This document shows, piece by piece, positions 1 to 13,300 of a DNA stretch of 64,000 bases. This DNA is from Orientallactaga sibirica. Lineage: Eukaryota > Chordata > Mammalia > Rodentia > Dipodidae. The number at the start of each line of letters is the position of its first letter. Position 1 is the first letter of the stretch. The notes beneath the pieces are model-generated. The model made no database searches. It was given only the letters and a program-made list of their open reading frames with translations, and had not been told where the DNA came from. The stretch lies in contig JAEOAD010001658.1 in the NCBI GenBank assembly GCA_036365145.1, positions 1 to 64,000 on the forward strand, given 5' to 3'. A program made the translations under genes and the position numbers.

Positions 1-3000
1 GAATGGATTAACCCTCTGTGCAATGCAGGTAATACTTTACCTACAAGAATGGCGGATGATGCCCTTCTGCAATGCAGGTGTTGATTCACATAAGGAATAC
101 ATGATCCCTCTGTTCAAAGGATGTTTAACTCCTATCTAAGGAAATGGATGATCCCTTTGTTCAATGCAGTTGTTTACGTTTATATAAGGCATGGATGATC
201 CTCTGTGCATTGGTAAGGGGGCATTTACTATTGCCTAAGGAATGGAAGATGCCCATGTGCAATGCTGGTTTTTACTCTTTCCTGAGGAATGGATGATTCC
301 TCTGTGCAATGCAGGTGTTTACTTTACCTGAGGAATGGATGATCCATCTATGCAATGCAGGTGTTTTGCTTTACCTAAGGAATGGATGATCGTTCTGTGC
401 AATGAAGGTGTTTACATTTACCTAAGGAATGGATGATCCCTCTGTGCAATGCAGGCTTTTAGCTTTACCTAAGGAATGGATGATCACTCTGTGCATTGCA
501 TGATTTTATATTTCTCTTAGGAAAGGATGATCCCTCTGTTCAATGGAGGTGTTTACCTTTAGAAAAGTAATGGATGTTCTGTGTGTGCAATGCAGGTGTT
601 TACCTTTACATAAGACATGTATGATCCCTCTGGTCCAGGCATGCTGTTGACTTTTACCTGAGGAATGGATGATCCCTCTGTTCAATGCAGGTGTTTACCG
701 TTATCTAAGGAATGGATGATCCCTCTGTTTAATGCAGGTGTTTTCTATTACCTAAGGAATGGATAATCCCTCTGTGCAATCCAGTTGTTTACCATTACCT
801 AAGGAATGGATGATCCTTCTGTGCAGTGCAGGTGTTTACCCTTATCTAAGGAATTGATGATCCCTATGTTCAATGCAGGTGTTTACAGTTACTTAAGGAA
901 TGGATGATACCTCTGTGCAATGCAGGTTTTTAGCTTTACCTAAGGAATGGACGATGCGACTGTGCATTGCAGGTGTTTATATTTATCTTAGGAATGGATG
1001 ATCCCTCTGTGCATTTCAGGTGTTTACTATTACCTAGGGAATGAAATTTCCCTCTGAAAAATGCAGGTGTTTACCTTTACAAAATGAATGGATGTTCTCT
1101 GTGTGCAATGCAGGTGTATACCTTTACATAAGGAGTGGATCATCCCTCTGGGCCAGGCAGGAGTTGACCTTTACCTAAGGAATGGATGATCCCTGTGTTC
1201 AATGCAGATGTTTAACGTTATCTAAGGAAAGTATGATCCCTCTGTTCAATGCAGGTGTTTAATGTTATCTAAGGAATGTATGATCCCTCTGTTCAATGAA
1301 GGTGCTTACAGTTACCTAAGGAATGGATGATGCCTCTGTGCATTGCAGGTGTTTATATTTGTCTTAGGAATGGATGATATCTCTGTACATTCCAGGTGTT
1401 CACTATAACCTAAGGAATGAAAGAACCCTCTGTACATTGCAGGTGTTTACTATTACCTATGGAGTGGAAGATCCCTCTGTTCAATGCAGATGTTTACCTT
1501 TACATAAGCAATGGATGTTCCCTGTGTTCAACGCAGGTGTTTAAATTCACATAAAGCGTGGATGATCCCTCTGTGCCAGGCAGGTGTTGACCTTTACCTA
1601 AGGAATGGATGATCGCTCTCTGCATTGTAGGTGTTTACATTTACTTTCGGAATGGATGATCCCTCTGTGCGTTGCAGGTGTTTACTATTACCTAAGGAAT
1701 GATAGATCCCTCTGTTCAATACAGGTGTTTACCTTTACCAAAGGAACTGGTGTTTACTGTGTTCAATGTAGGTGTTTACCTTTACATAAGGAATGGATGA
1801 TCCTTCTTGGATAGGCAGTTGTTGACATTTACCTAAGTAATGAATGATACATCTGTTCAATGTAGGTGTTCAACTTACCTAAGGAATGGACGATCCCTCT
1901 GAGCAATGCAGGTGTTGTCCTTTACCTAGGGAATGGACGACCTTCTGTGCAATGCAGATGTTGATCATTACCTAAGGAATAGATGATCCCTCTTTAACGC
2001 AGGTGTTCATCGTTATCTAAGGAATGGATGATACCTCTGTTCAATGCAGGTGTTTCCCATTACCTAAAGAATGGATGATCCATCTGTGCAATGTAGGTGT
2101 TTACCTTTAGCTAAGGAATGGATTATCCTTCTGTGCAATGCAGGAGTTTACCTTTAGCTAAGGAATGGATGATCCTTCTGTGCAATGCAGGAGTTTGCCT
2201 TTACCTACGGAATGGCATAAACCCTCTGTGCAATGCAGGTTTTGATCTTTATCTAAGGAATAGATGATCCCTCTGTTCAATACATGTACTTACCCTTATA
2301 TAAGGAATGAATGATCCTTCTGTTCAATGTAGGTGTTTACAGTTACCTAAGGAATGGATGATCCCTATGTGCATTGCAGGTGTTTATATTTGTCTTAGGA
2401 AAGGATGATCCCTCTTTGCATTGCAGGTGTTTACTATTACCTAATGAATGAAAGATCCCTCTGTTCAATGCAGGTGTTTACCTTTAGAAAAAGAATGGAT
2501 GTTCTCTGTGTGCAGTGCAGGTTTTTACCTTTATATAAGACAGGGTTGATCCCTCTGTGCCCGGCAGGTGTTGACCTTTACATAAGGAATTGATGATCCC
2601 TGTGTGCAATGCAGGTGTTGACCCTTACCTAAGGAATGGATGATCCTTCTGTTCAATGCAGGTGTTTACCGTTATCTAAAGAATGGAAGATCCCTCTGTT
2701 CAATGCAGGTGTTGATCTTTACCTAAGGAATTGATGTTCCCTCTGTGCAACGCAGGTGTTCACCTTTACATAAGGAATGGATGATCCCTCTGTGAAAAGC
2801 AGGTGTTTATATTTACCTAAGGAATGGATGATCCCAATGTTCTATGCAGGTATTTAAGTTTATGCAAGGAATGGGAGGATCCCTGTGTGCATTGCAGGTG
2901 TTTACTATTACCTAAGGTATGGAAGAAGCCCATGTTCAATGCAGGTGTTTACCTTTACCTAAGGAAAAGATGATTCCTCTGTGAAATGGAGGTTGTTATC

Positions 3001-6000
3001 TTTAGCTAATGAATGGAGAATCCCTCTGTGTATTTCAGGTGTTGTCCTTTACCTAAGGAATGGATGATCCTTCTGTGCAATGCATGTGTTCACCCTTACC
3101 TACGGTATGGATGATCCCTCTGTTCAATGCAGGTGTTCACCTTTACCTAAGTAACAGATGATCCCTCTGTGCAATGCAGGTGTTTATCTTTACCTAAGGA
3201 ATAGATCATCCCTCTGTTCAATGCAGGAGTTAACTGTTATCTAAGAAATGGATTCCCTCTTTTCAATGCAGGTGTTTACAGTTACCTAAGGCATGAATGA
3301 TTCCTCTGTGTAATACAGGTATTTACATTTACCTAAGGAATGGATAATCTGTCTGTGCAATGCAGGTGTTTACCTTTACCTAAGGAATGTGGTGATATCT
3401 CTGTGCAATGCAGGTGTTTACCGTTATCTAAGGAAGGGATTAACCCTCTGTTCTATGCAGGTGTTTACCTTTACATAAGGAATGGATGATACCTTTGTTC
3501 AACGCAGTTTCTTCCTTTACCTCAGGAATGTATGATAACTTTGTTCAATGCAGTTTTAGTTTTCTTCCTTTACCTAAAGAATGGATGATACGTCTGTGAA
3601 TTGCAGGTGTTTATTATTACCTAAGTAATGCAAGATTCCTCTGGTAAATCCAGGTGTTTATCCGGACCTCAGGAATATATGATCCCTCTGTGCATTGCAG
3701 GTTTTTACATTTACCTTTGGAATGGATGATCCTTCTGAGCATTGCAGGTGTTTACTATTACCTAAGGAATGGAAGATCCCTATGTTCAATGCAGGTGTTT
3801 ACCTTTACCTAAGGAATGCATGATCCCTCTGTGATATGCAGGTGTTTACCTTTACCTAAGGAATGGGATGATCCCTCTGTGCAATGCAGGTGTTGATCTT
3901 TACCTAAGGAATAGATGATCCCCATGTTCAATGCAGGAGTTTACCATTATCTAAGAAATGGATGATCCATCTATTCAATGCAGGTGTTTACCTTTACCTA
4001 AAGAAGGATGATTCTTCTATTCAGCGCAGGTTTCTACCTTTACTTAAGGCATGCAGGTTTTTAGCTTTACCTAAGGAATGGATGATTCCTCTGTGTAGTG
4101 CAGGTGTTGATCTTTACCTAAGGAATAGATGATCCCTGTATTCAATGCAGGTGTTTCCCGTTATCTATGGAATGGATGATCCCTCTGATCACTGCAGGTG
4201 TTTACCGTTATCTAAGGAATGGAAGATCCCTCTGTTCAATGTAGGTGTTTACTGTCAACTAAGGCATGGATGATCCCTCTCTCAACGCAGGTTTCTAACT
4301 TTACTTAAGGAATGGATGATCACTCTGTGTATTGCAGGTGTTTACTATTACATTAGGAATGGAATATCCTTCTGTGCATTGCAGGTGTTTACTATTACAT
4401 AAGGAATGGAAGATCCTTCTGTTCAATGCAGGTGTTTAACTTTATCAAATGAACGGATGTTTCCTGAGTGCAATGCAGGTGTTGACCTTTATTTAAGGAA
4501 TTGATGTTCCCTCTGTTCAATGCAGGTGTTGATGGTTACCTGAGGAATGGATGATCCTCCTGTGTAAGGCAGGTGTTTACCATTACCTAAGAAATGGATG
4601 ATCCGTCTGTGAAATGCATGTGTTTACCTTTACCTCAGAGTGGAATATCCCTGTATGCAATGCAGGTGTTTACCTTTACCTAAGGAATGGGATGATGCCC
4701 GTCTGCAATGCAGGTGTTAATCTTTACATAAGGAATAGATGATCCCTCTGTTCAAAGGAGATGTTTAACGTTATCTAAGGAATGGATGATCCCTTTGTTC
4801 AATGCAGTTGTTTAAGTTTATATAAGGAGTGGGATTGTCCCTCTGTGCATTGCGGGTTTTTACTATTGCCTAAGGAATGGAAGATGCCTATGTCCAATGC
4901 TGGTTTTTACCTTTACCTGAGGAATGGATGATCCCTCTGTACAATTCAGGTGTTGATCTTTCCCTAAGGAATAGACGATTCCTTTATTCAATACAGGTTT
5001 TTACTGTTATCTAAGAAATGGACGATCCCTCTGTGCAATGCAGGTGTTTACTTTACCTGAGGAATGGATGATTCCTCTGTGCAATGCAGGTGCTTAACTT
5101 TACCTAAGGAATGGGATGATCCTCCTGTGCAATGCAGGTGTTGACCTTTACCTAAGGAATAGATGATTCCTCTGTTCAACGCAGGTGTTTACCTTTACCT
5201 AAAGAAAGATGATCCCTCTGTTCAACACAGGTTACTCCCTTCAATTAAGGAATGGATGATCCCTCTGTGCAATGCAGGTGTTTACCTTTACCTAGGAAAG
5301 GATGTTTCCTCTGTCTAATGGAGGTGTTTATCTTTACCTAATGAATGGAAGATCCCTCTGTGCAATGCAGGTATTGTCCTTTATCTAAGGAATGGATGAT
5401 CCTTCTGTGCAATGCAGGTGTTGATCTTTACCTAAGGAATAGATGATCCCTCTGTTCAATGCAGGAGTCAACCGTTATCTAAGAAATGGTTGTTCCCTCT
5501 GTTCAATGCAGTTGTTTACAGTTATCTAAGGAATGAATAATTCCTCTGTGTAATGCAGGTGTTTACATTTACCTAAGGAATGGATGATCCGTCTGTGCAA
5601 TGCAGGTGTTTACCTTTACCTAAGGAATGTGGTGATACCTCTGTGCAATGCAGGTGTTTACCGTTATCTAAGGAATGGATTAACCCTCTATGCAATGCAG
5701 CGGTTTACCTTTACCTAAGTAATGGGATGATGCCCTTCTGCAATGCATGTGTTGATCTTTACATAAGGAATAGATGATCCATCTGTTCAAAGGAGGTGTT
5801 TAACATTATATAAGGAATGGATGATCCCTTTGTTCAATGCAGTTGTTTACGTTTATATAAGGAGTAGGATGATCCCTCTGTGCATTGCAGGTATTTACTA
5901 TTGCCTAAGGAATGGAAGATGCCTATGTCCATTGCTGGGCTGGTTTTTACCTTTACCTGAGGAAAGGATGATCCCTCTGTGCAATGCAGGTGTTTACTTT

Positions 6001-7548
6001 ACCTGAGGAATAGATGATCCCTCTGTTCAACACAGGTTACTCCCTTCACTTAAGGAATGAATGATCCCCCTGTGCAATGCAGGTGTTTACCCCTACCAAA
6101 GGAATGGATGATACGTCTGTGCTTTGCATGTGTTTACTATTACCTAAGAAATGGAAGATCCCTCTGTTCAATGAAGGTGTTTAGCTTTACCAAAGGAATT
6201 GATGTTCACATGTTCAATGCATGTGTTTACCTTTACATAAGGTATGGATGGATGATCCCTCTGGGCCTGGCATATGTTGACCTATACCTAAGGAACGGGT
6301 AATCTCTCTATTCAATGAAGGTGTTGACGTTTACATAAGGAATGAATGATCCCTCTGTGCAATGCAGGTTTTCACCTCTTAGCTAAGGAATGGATTATCC
6401 CTCTGTGCAAGGCAGGTGTTTACCTAAGGAATGGATGACCCTCTGTTCCATGCAAGTGTTTACGTTTATGTAAGGAATGGGATGATCCGTCTGTGCATTG
6501 CAGGTGTTTACTATTACCTAAGGAATAGAAGATAACTATGTTCAATGCTGGTGTTTACCTTGACCGAGGAAAGGATGATTCCTCTGTGTAATGGAGTTGT
6601 TTATCTTTACCTAATTAATAGAAGATCCCTCAGTGCAATGCACGTGTTTACCTTTACATAAGACATGATTGATCCCTCTGGGCCCAGCAGGTGTTGACCT
6701 TTACCTAAGGAATTGATGATACCTCTGTGCAATGCAGGTGTTGACCATTACCTAAGGAATGGATGACCCCTCTGTTCAATGCAGGTGTTTACAGTTAACT
6801 AAAGAATGGATGATCCCTCTGTCCAATGCAGGTGTTTTTCTTTACCTAAGTAATGGATGATCCCTCTATGCAATGCAGGTGTTGGTGTTTACCTAAGGAA
6901 CAGATGAGCCCTCTGTTCAATGCAGGTGTTTACCTTTATCTAAAGAATGGATGATCCCTGTGTTCAATGCAGAGGTTTACAGTTAAAAAAGGAATGGATG
7001 ATCCGAATTTGCAATGCATGTGTTTACTTTTCCCTAAGGAATAGATGAGCCCTCTTTTCAATTCAGGTGTTTACTGATACCTAAGGAATGGATGATCCCT
7101 CTGTGCAATGCAGTTGTTTGTCTTTACCTAAGGAATGGATGATCCCTCTGTGATATGCTGGTGTTTACCTTTACCTAAGGAATGGGATGATACCTCTGTA
7201 CAATGCAGGTGTTGATATTTAACCAAGGAATAGATGATCCCTCTGTTCAATGCAGGAGTTTACCGTTATCTAAGGAATGGATGATCCCTCTGTTCAATTC
7301 AGGTATTTACCTTTACATAAATAATGGATGATACTTCTATTCAAATCAGGTGTTTACCTTTACCTAAAGTTGGATGATCCCTCTGTTCAACCCAGGTTTC
7401 TACCTTTACTTAAGGAATAGATGATCCCTGTGTGCAATGCAGGTGTTTAACATTACCTAAGGAATGGATGATATCTCTGTGCAATGCAGGTGTTTACCTT
7501 TACCTAAGTAATGGATGATCCCTCTGTGCAATGCAGGTGTTGATCTTT
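1..7548 (+). repeat. 47-bp satellite array, first segment
   Basis: Head-to-tail monomers of about 47 bp fill the segment. The typical monomer has the blocks GATGATCCCTCTGTGC, AATGCAGGTGTTTACC and TTTACCTAAGG in that order; 48-bp versions carry GAATGGGATGATCC. The first 2.6 kb is zone A type, with variants such as GTTTATATTTGTCTTAGG (about 1340 and 2380) and GGCCAGGCAGG (about 1150). From about 2.6 kb the zone B type dominates (GTTGATCTTTACC, AATAGATGATCC). Many 60-80 codon plus-strand ORFs occur but share one repeated peptide pattern generated by the 47-bp period, so I do not call them genes. The segment ends where a T-run and a non-satellite sequence begin. I recognise no named satellite family. 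Confidence 0.95.
6833..7074 (+). repeat. 242-bp perfect duplication, left copy
   Basis: This stretch of about five satellite monomers is identical by eye to 7819-8060, 986 bp downstream. It includes unusual monomers, such as one with AGTTAAAAAAGGAATGG, which makes chance identity unlikely in an array whose neighbouring monomers differ by many substitutions. The right copy begins exactly where the LINE-like fragment ends. Confidence 0.85.
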
Positions 7549-7818
7549 TTTTTAACATATATATATATATTTTTATTTATATTATTTTGATTTTACATTC
7601 ATACTAAAGGATCCATTGTCCTCCTCCCTGTCCTCCCTCTTTCAAAGGGACCCTTGTCAATGGGGAATGTGGGTCAAGCATTGTGAGGTTGGTTAAGAGT
7701 TCTGGGGGGTTGGCCCCAGTCTCTGTGCATAATGCCCCAACTATGGCTCTAACAATCTTTCCGCCCCCTCTTCCGCAAGTTTCCCTGAGCCACATTGGGG
7801 TCATTTTAGTTCTGCTTC
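7549..7818 (-). mobile_element. LINE-1-like 3' end fragment, 5'-truncated
   Basis: A non-satellite insert of about 270 bp. On the minus strand it reads as a GC-richer untranslated-type sequence (containing GGAAGAGGGGGCGGAAAG), then GGAGGACAGGGAGGAGG, then an A-rich tail with AATAATATAAATAAAAATA, a short TA run and a terminal A-run. That layout is typical of the 3' UTR and tail of a 5'-truncated LINE-1, and the phrasing resembles rodent L1 3' UTRs as I remember them. A 66-codon minus-strand ORF at 7604-7804 has no recognisable domain and I treat it as chance. No short direct target duplication is visible; a 242-bp satellite duplication abuts the right end instead. It could also be another non-LTR or unclassified repeat. 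Confidence 0.6.
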
Positions 7819-8060
7819 TGTTTTTCTTTACCTAAGTAATGGATGATCCCTCTATGCAATGCAGGTGTTGGTGTTTACCTAAGGAACAGATGAGCCCTCT
7901 GTTCAATGCAGGTGTTTACCTTTATCTAAAGAATGGATGATCCCTGTGTTCAATGCAGAGGTTTACAGTTAAAAAAGGAATGGATGATCCGAATTTGCAA
8001 TGCATGTGTTTACTTTTCCCTAAGGAATAGATGAGCCCTCTTTTCAATTCAGGTGTTTAC
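7819..8060 (+). repeat. 242-bp perfect duplication, right copy
   Basis: Identical by eye to 6833-7074. It starts with TGTTTTTCTTTACC directly after the LINE-like fragment and stops at TTAC, after which the two copies diverge (TGATACC after the left, AGTTACC after the right). The join to the insert suggests that the insertion event, or its repair, copied nearby satellite. Confidence 0.85.
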
Positions 8061-9856
8061 AGTTACCTAAGGAATGGACGATCCCTCTGTGAAATGCAGG
8101 TGTTTACCTTTATCAAAGGAATGGGATAATCCCTCTGTGCAATGCAGGTGTTTACCCTTATCTACGGAATGGATGATCCCTCTGTTCAATGCAGGTTGTT
8201 ACCTTTACCTAAAGAAGGATGATCCCTATGTTCCACCCAGGTTTCCACCTTTACTTAAGGAATGGATGATCCCTCTGTGCAATGCAGGTGTATTTCTTTA
8301 CCTAAGGAATGGATGACCCTCTGTGCAATGCAGGTGTTTACCTTTACCTAAGGAATGTAATGATCCGTCTGTGCATTGGAGGTGCTTACCTGTATCCAAG
8401 GAATGGGTGATCCCTTTGTGAATTGCAGGTGCTTACATTTACCTTACGAATGGATGGTCCTTCTGAGCATTGATGGTCTTTAATATTACCTAATGAATGG
8501 AAGATACCTCTGTTCAATGCAGGTGTTTACCTTTACGAAAGGAATGGAAATTCCCTGTGTCAATGCAGGTGTATACCTTTACCTAAGGTATGGGATGCTC
8601 CCTCTCTGCAATGCAGGTGTTTACCATTATGTAAGTAATGGATGATCCCTCTGTCAATGAAGGTGTTTACACTTACCTAAGAAATGGATGATCCCTTTGT
8701 GCAATGTAGGTGTTTACCTTTACCTAAGGAGTGGATGAACCCTCTGTGCAATGCAGGTGTTTAGCTTTACCTAAAGATTGCGATGATCCCTCCTTGCAAT
8801 GCAGGTGTTCATCTTTAACTAAGGAATAGATTAGCCCTCTTTTTAATGCAGCTGTTTACTGACATCTAAGGAATGTATGACCCTCTGTTCAATGCAGGTA
8901 TTTACAGTTACCTAAGGAATGGAAGATCCCTCTGGGCAATGCAGGTGTTGATCTTTACCTAAGAAATAGATGAGCCCTCTGTTCAATGCAGCTCTTCACC
9001 GTTTTCTAAAGAATTGACGATCCCTCTGTTCAATGCAGAGGTTTACAGTTACCTAAGAATGGATGATCCCTATGTGCAGTGAAGGTGTTTACATTTACCT
9101 AAGGAATGGGATGATCCCTCTGTGCAATGCAGGTGTTGATATTTAAGTAACGAATCGATGATCCCTTTGTTCAATGCAGGTATTTACGGTTATGTAAGGA
9201 AGGGATGATCCCTCTGTTCAATGCAGGTGTTTACCTTTACATAAGGAATGGATGATAATTCTGTTCAACGCAGGAATTTACCTTTACCTAAAGATGGATG
9301 ATCCTTCTGTTCAACCCACGTTTCTACTTTTACTTAAGGAATGGATGACCTCTATGAGCAATGCAGGTGTTTAACTTTACCTAATGAATGGATGATCCCT
9401 ATGTGATTTGCAGTTGTTTTCATTTACCTTAGGAATGGATGATCCTTCTGAGCATTGCTGCTGTTCACTATTACCTAACGAATGGAAGATCCCTCTGTTC
9501 AATATAGGTGTTTACCTTTAACAAAGGAATGGATGTTCCCTGTGTGCAATGCTGGTGGATACGTTTACCTAAGGAATCGGATGATCCCTCTGTGCAATGC
9601 AGTTGTTTACTATTATCTAAGTAATGGTTGATCCCTCTGTTCAATGCAGGTGTTTACCGTTATCTAAGGAATGGATGATCCCTCTGTGCAATGCAGGTGT
9701 TTACCATTACCTAAGGATTGGGATGATCACTCTGTGCAATGCAGGTTTTCATCTTTAACTATGGAATAGATGATCCCTCTGATCAATGCAGGTGTTTACT
9801 GTTATCTAAGGAGTGGATGATTCCTGTGTTCAACGCAGGTGTTTACAGTTACCTAA

Positions 9857-10320
9857 GGAATGGATGATCCCTCTGTGCAATGCAGTTGTTTGTCTTTACC
9901 TAAGGAATGGATGATCCCTCTTTGATATGCCGGTGTTTACCTTTACCTAAAGAATGGGATGATACCTCTGTGCAATGTAGGTGTTGATATTTAACTAAGG
10001 AATAGATGATCCCTCTGTTCAATACAGGTGTTTACCTTTATCTAAGGAATGGATGATCCCTCTGTTCAATGCACGTATTTTCCTTTACATAAGGAATGGA
10101 TGATACTTCTGTTCAACACAGGTGTTTACCTTTACCTAAAGGAGGATGATACCTCTGTTCAACCCAGGTTTCTACCTTTACTTAAGGAATAGATGATCCC
10201 TGTGTGCAATGCAGGTGTTTACCATTACCTAAGGAATATATGATACCTCTGTGCAATGCAGGTGTTTACCTTTACCTAAGTAATGGATGATCCCTCTGTG
10301 CAGTGCAGGTGTTGATCTTT
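9857..10320 (+). repeat. Higher-order repeat copy (2.77-kb spacing)
   Basis: This block of about ten monomers matches 7085-7548 in order and in shared rare variants: CAGTTGTTTGTCTTTACC, GATATGC(T/C)GGTG, GATGATACTTCT and TTCAACCCAGGTTTC. The shift is 2772 bp at both ends checked (7111 to 9883, and the GTTGATCTTT at the end). The distance is close to 59 monomers. Only scattered substitutions separate the copies, so this block was copied as a unit. Confidence 0.75.
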
Positions 10321-13300
10321 ACCTAAGGAATAGATGAACTCTCTGTTCAATGCAGGTGTTTTCCATTATCTTAGGATTGGATGATCCCTCTGTTCAATTC
10401 AGGTGTTTACAGTTACCTAAGTAATGGATGTTCCCTCTGTTCAATGCAAGTGTTTCTGGTTATCTAAGAAATGGATGATCCCTCTGTGCAATGCAGGTGT
10501 TGATCTTTACCTAAGGAATAGATGAGCCCTCTTTTCAGTGCCAGTGTTTACTGATATCTAAGGAATGGATGACCCCTCTGATCAATGCAGGTGTTTACAG
10601 TTACCAAAGGAATGGATGATCCCTCTGTGCAATGCAGGTGTTTATCTTTACCTCAGGAATGGATGATCCCTCTGTTCAATGCAGGTGTTTACAGTTACCT
10701 AAGGAATGGATGATCCCTCTGTGCATTGCAGGTGTTTACCTTTACTTAAGGAATGGGATGATCCCTCTGTGCAATGAAGGTGTTAATATTCAACTAAGGA
10801 GTAGATGACCCTTTGTTAAATGCAGGTGTTTACCGTTATCTAAGGAATGGATGATCCCTTTGTTCAATGCAGGTGTTTACCTTTACATAAGGAATGGATG
10901 ATACTTCTGTTCAACGCAGGTGTTTACCTTTACATAAAGTAGAATGATCCCTCTGTTCAACCCAGGTTTCCACCTTTAATTAAGGAATGGATGATCCCTC
11001 TGTGCAATGCAGGTGTTTACCGTTACCTATGGAATGGATGATCCCTCTGTGCATTGCAGGTGTTTACCTGTACCCAAGGTATGGATGATCCCTGTGTGAA
11101 TTGCAGGTGCTTACATTTACCTTAGGAATGGATGATCCTTCTGAGCATTGCTGGTGTTTACTATTACCTAATGAATGGAAGATCCCTCTGGTCAATGCAG
11201 GTGTTTACCTTGACCAATGGAATGGATGTTCGCTGTGTGCAATGCAGGTGTATACCTTTACCTAAGGTATGGGATGCTCCCTCTCGGCAATGCAGGTGTT
11301 TACCGTTATGTAAGTAATGGATGATCCCTCTGGTCAGTGAAGGTGTTTACATTTACTTAATGAATGGATGATCCCTGTGTGCAATGCAGGTGTTTACTTT
11401 TACCTAAGGAATGGATGATTCCTCTTTGCAATGCAGGTGTTTAGCTTTACCTAAAGATTGGGATGATCCCTCTGTGCAATGCAGGTGTTCATCTTTAACT
11501 AAGGAATAGATGAGCCCTCTTTTCAATGCAGGTGTTTAGTGACATCTAAGGAATGGATGACCCCTCTGTTCAATGCAGGTATTTACAGTTACGTAAGGAA
11601 TGGATGATCCCTTTGTGCAATGCAGGTGTTTATTTTTACCTAAGGAATGGATGATCCCTCTGTGCAATGCAGGTGTTTACCGTCATCTAAGGAATTGATG
11701 ATCCCTCTGTTCAATGCAGAAGTTTAATTTTACCTAAGGAATGGATGATGTGACTCAGCAATACAGGTGTTTACCTTTACCTAAGGAATACATGAGCACT
11801 CTTTTCAATGCAGGTGTTTCCTGTACCGAAGCAATGGATGATCCCTCTGTGCAATGCACGTGTTTATCTTTACCTAAGGAAGGGATTAAACCTGTGTGCA
11901 ATGAAGGTGTTTACATTTACCTTAGGAATGGGATGATCCCTCTGTGCAATGCAGGTGTTGATATTTAACTAAGGAATAGATCATCCCGTTGTTCAATGCA
12001 GGTGTTTACCATTATCTAAGGAACGGATGATCCCTCTGTTCAATGCAAGTGTTTACCGTTATCTAAGGAATGGATGATCCCACCGTTCAATGCAGATGTT
12101 TCCCGTCATATAAGAAATGGATGATCCCTCTGTTCAATGCAGGTGTTAATCTTTACCTAAGGATAGATGAGCCCTCTTTTCAATGCAGGTGTTTACCGTT
12201 ATCTAAGGAATGGATGATCCCTCTGTTCAATACAGGTGTTTACAGTTACCTAGGCACTGGATGATACCTCTGTGCAATGCAGGTGTTTACCTTTACCTAA
12301 GGCGTAGATGAGCGCTCTTTTCAATACAGGTGTTTACTGATACCTAAGGAATAGATGATCCCTCTGTGCAATGCACTTGTTTATCTTTACCTAAGGAATG
12401 GATTAACCCTGTGTGCAAAGAAGGTGTTTAAATTTACCTAAGGAATGGGATGATCCCTCTGTGCAATGCAGGTGTTGATATTTAACTAAGGAATAGATGA
12501 TCCCTTTGTTCCATGCAGGTGTTTACCGTTATCTAAGGAACGGATGATCCCTCTGTTCAATGCAGGTGTTTACCATTATCTAAGAAATGGATGATCCCTC
12601 TGTTCAATGCAGGTGTTTCCCGTTATATAAGAAATGGATGATCCCTCTGTGCAATGCAGGTGTTGATGTTTACCTAAGGAATAGATGAGCCCTCTGTTCA
12701 ATGCAGGTGTTTACCGTTATCTAAAGAATGGATAATCACTCCATTCAATGCAGAATTTTACAGTTAAAAAAGGAATGGATGATCCGACTTTGCAATGCAG
12801 GTGTTTACTTTTACCTAAGGAATAGATGAGCCCTCTTTTCAATGCAGGTGTGTACTTGTACCTAAGGAATGGATGAGATCCCTCTGTGCAATACAGTTGT
12901 TTATCTTTACCTAAGGAATGGATAATCCCTCTGTGATATGCCAGTGTTTGCCTTTACCAAAGGTATTTGATGATCCCTCTGTCCAATGCAGGTGTTGATA
13001 TTTAACTAAGGAATAAATGATCACTCTGTTTAATGCAGGTGCTTACCATTATATAAGTAATGGATGATCCCTCTGTTCAATGCAGTGTTTACTGTTATCT
13101 AAGGAATGGATGACCCCTCTGTTCAATGCAGGTGATTACTTTTACATAAGGAATGGATGATACTTCTGTTCAACGCAGGTGTTTACCTTTACATAAAGTA
13201 GGATGATCCCTCTGTTCAACCCAGGTTTCCACCTTTACTTAAGGAATGGATGATCCCTCTGTGCAATGCAGGTGTTTAGCTTTACCTAAGGAATGGATGA

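Noticed and set aside
7604..7804. 66-codon minus-strand ORF
   Set aside because: Lies in the LINE-like 3' untranslated sequence; no domain.
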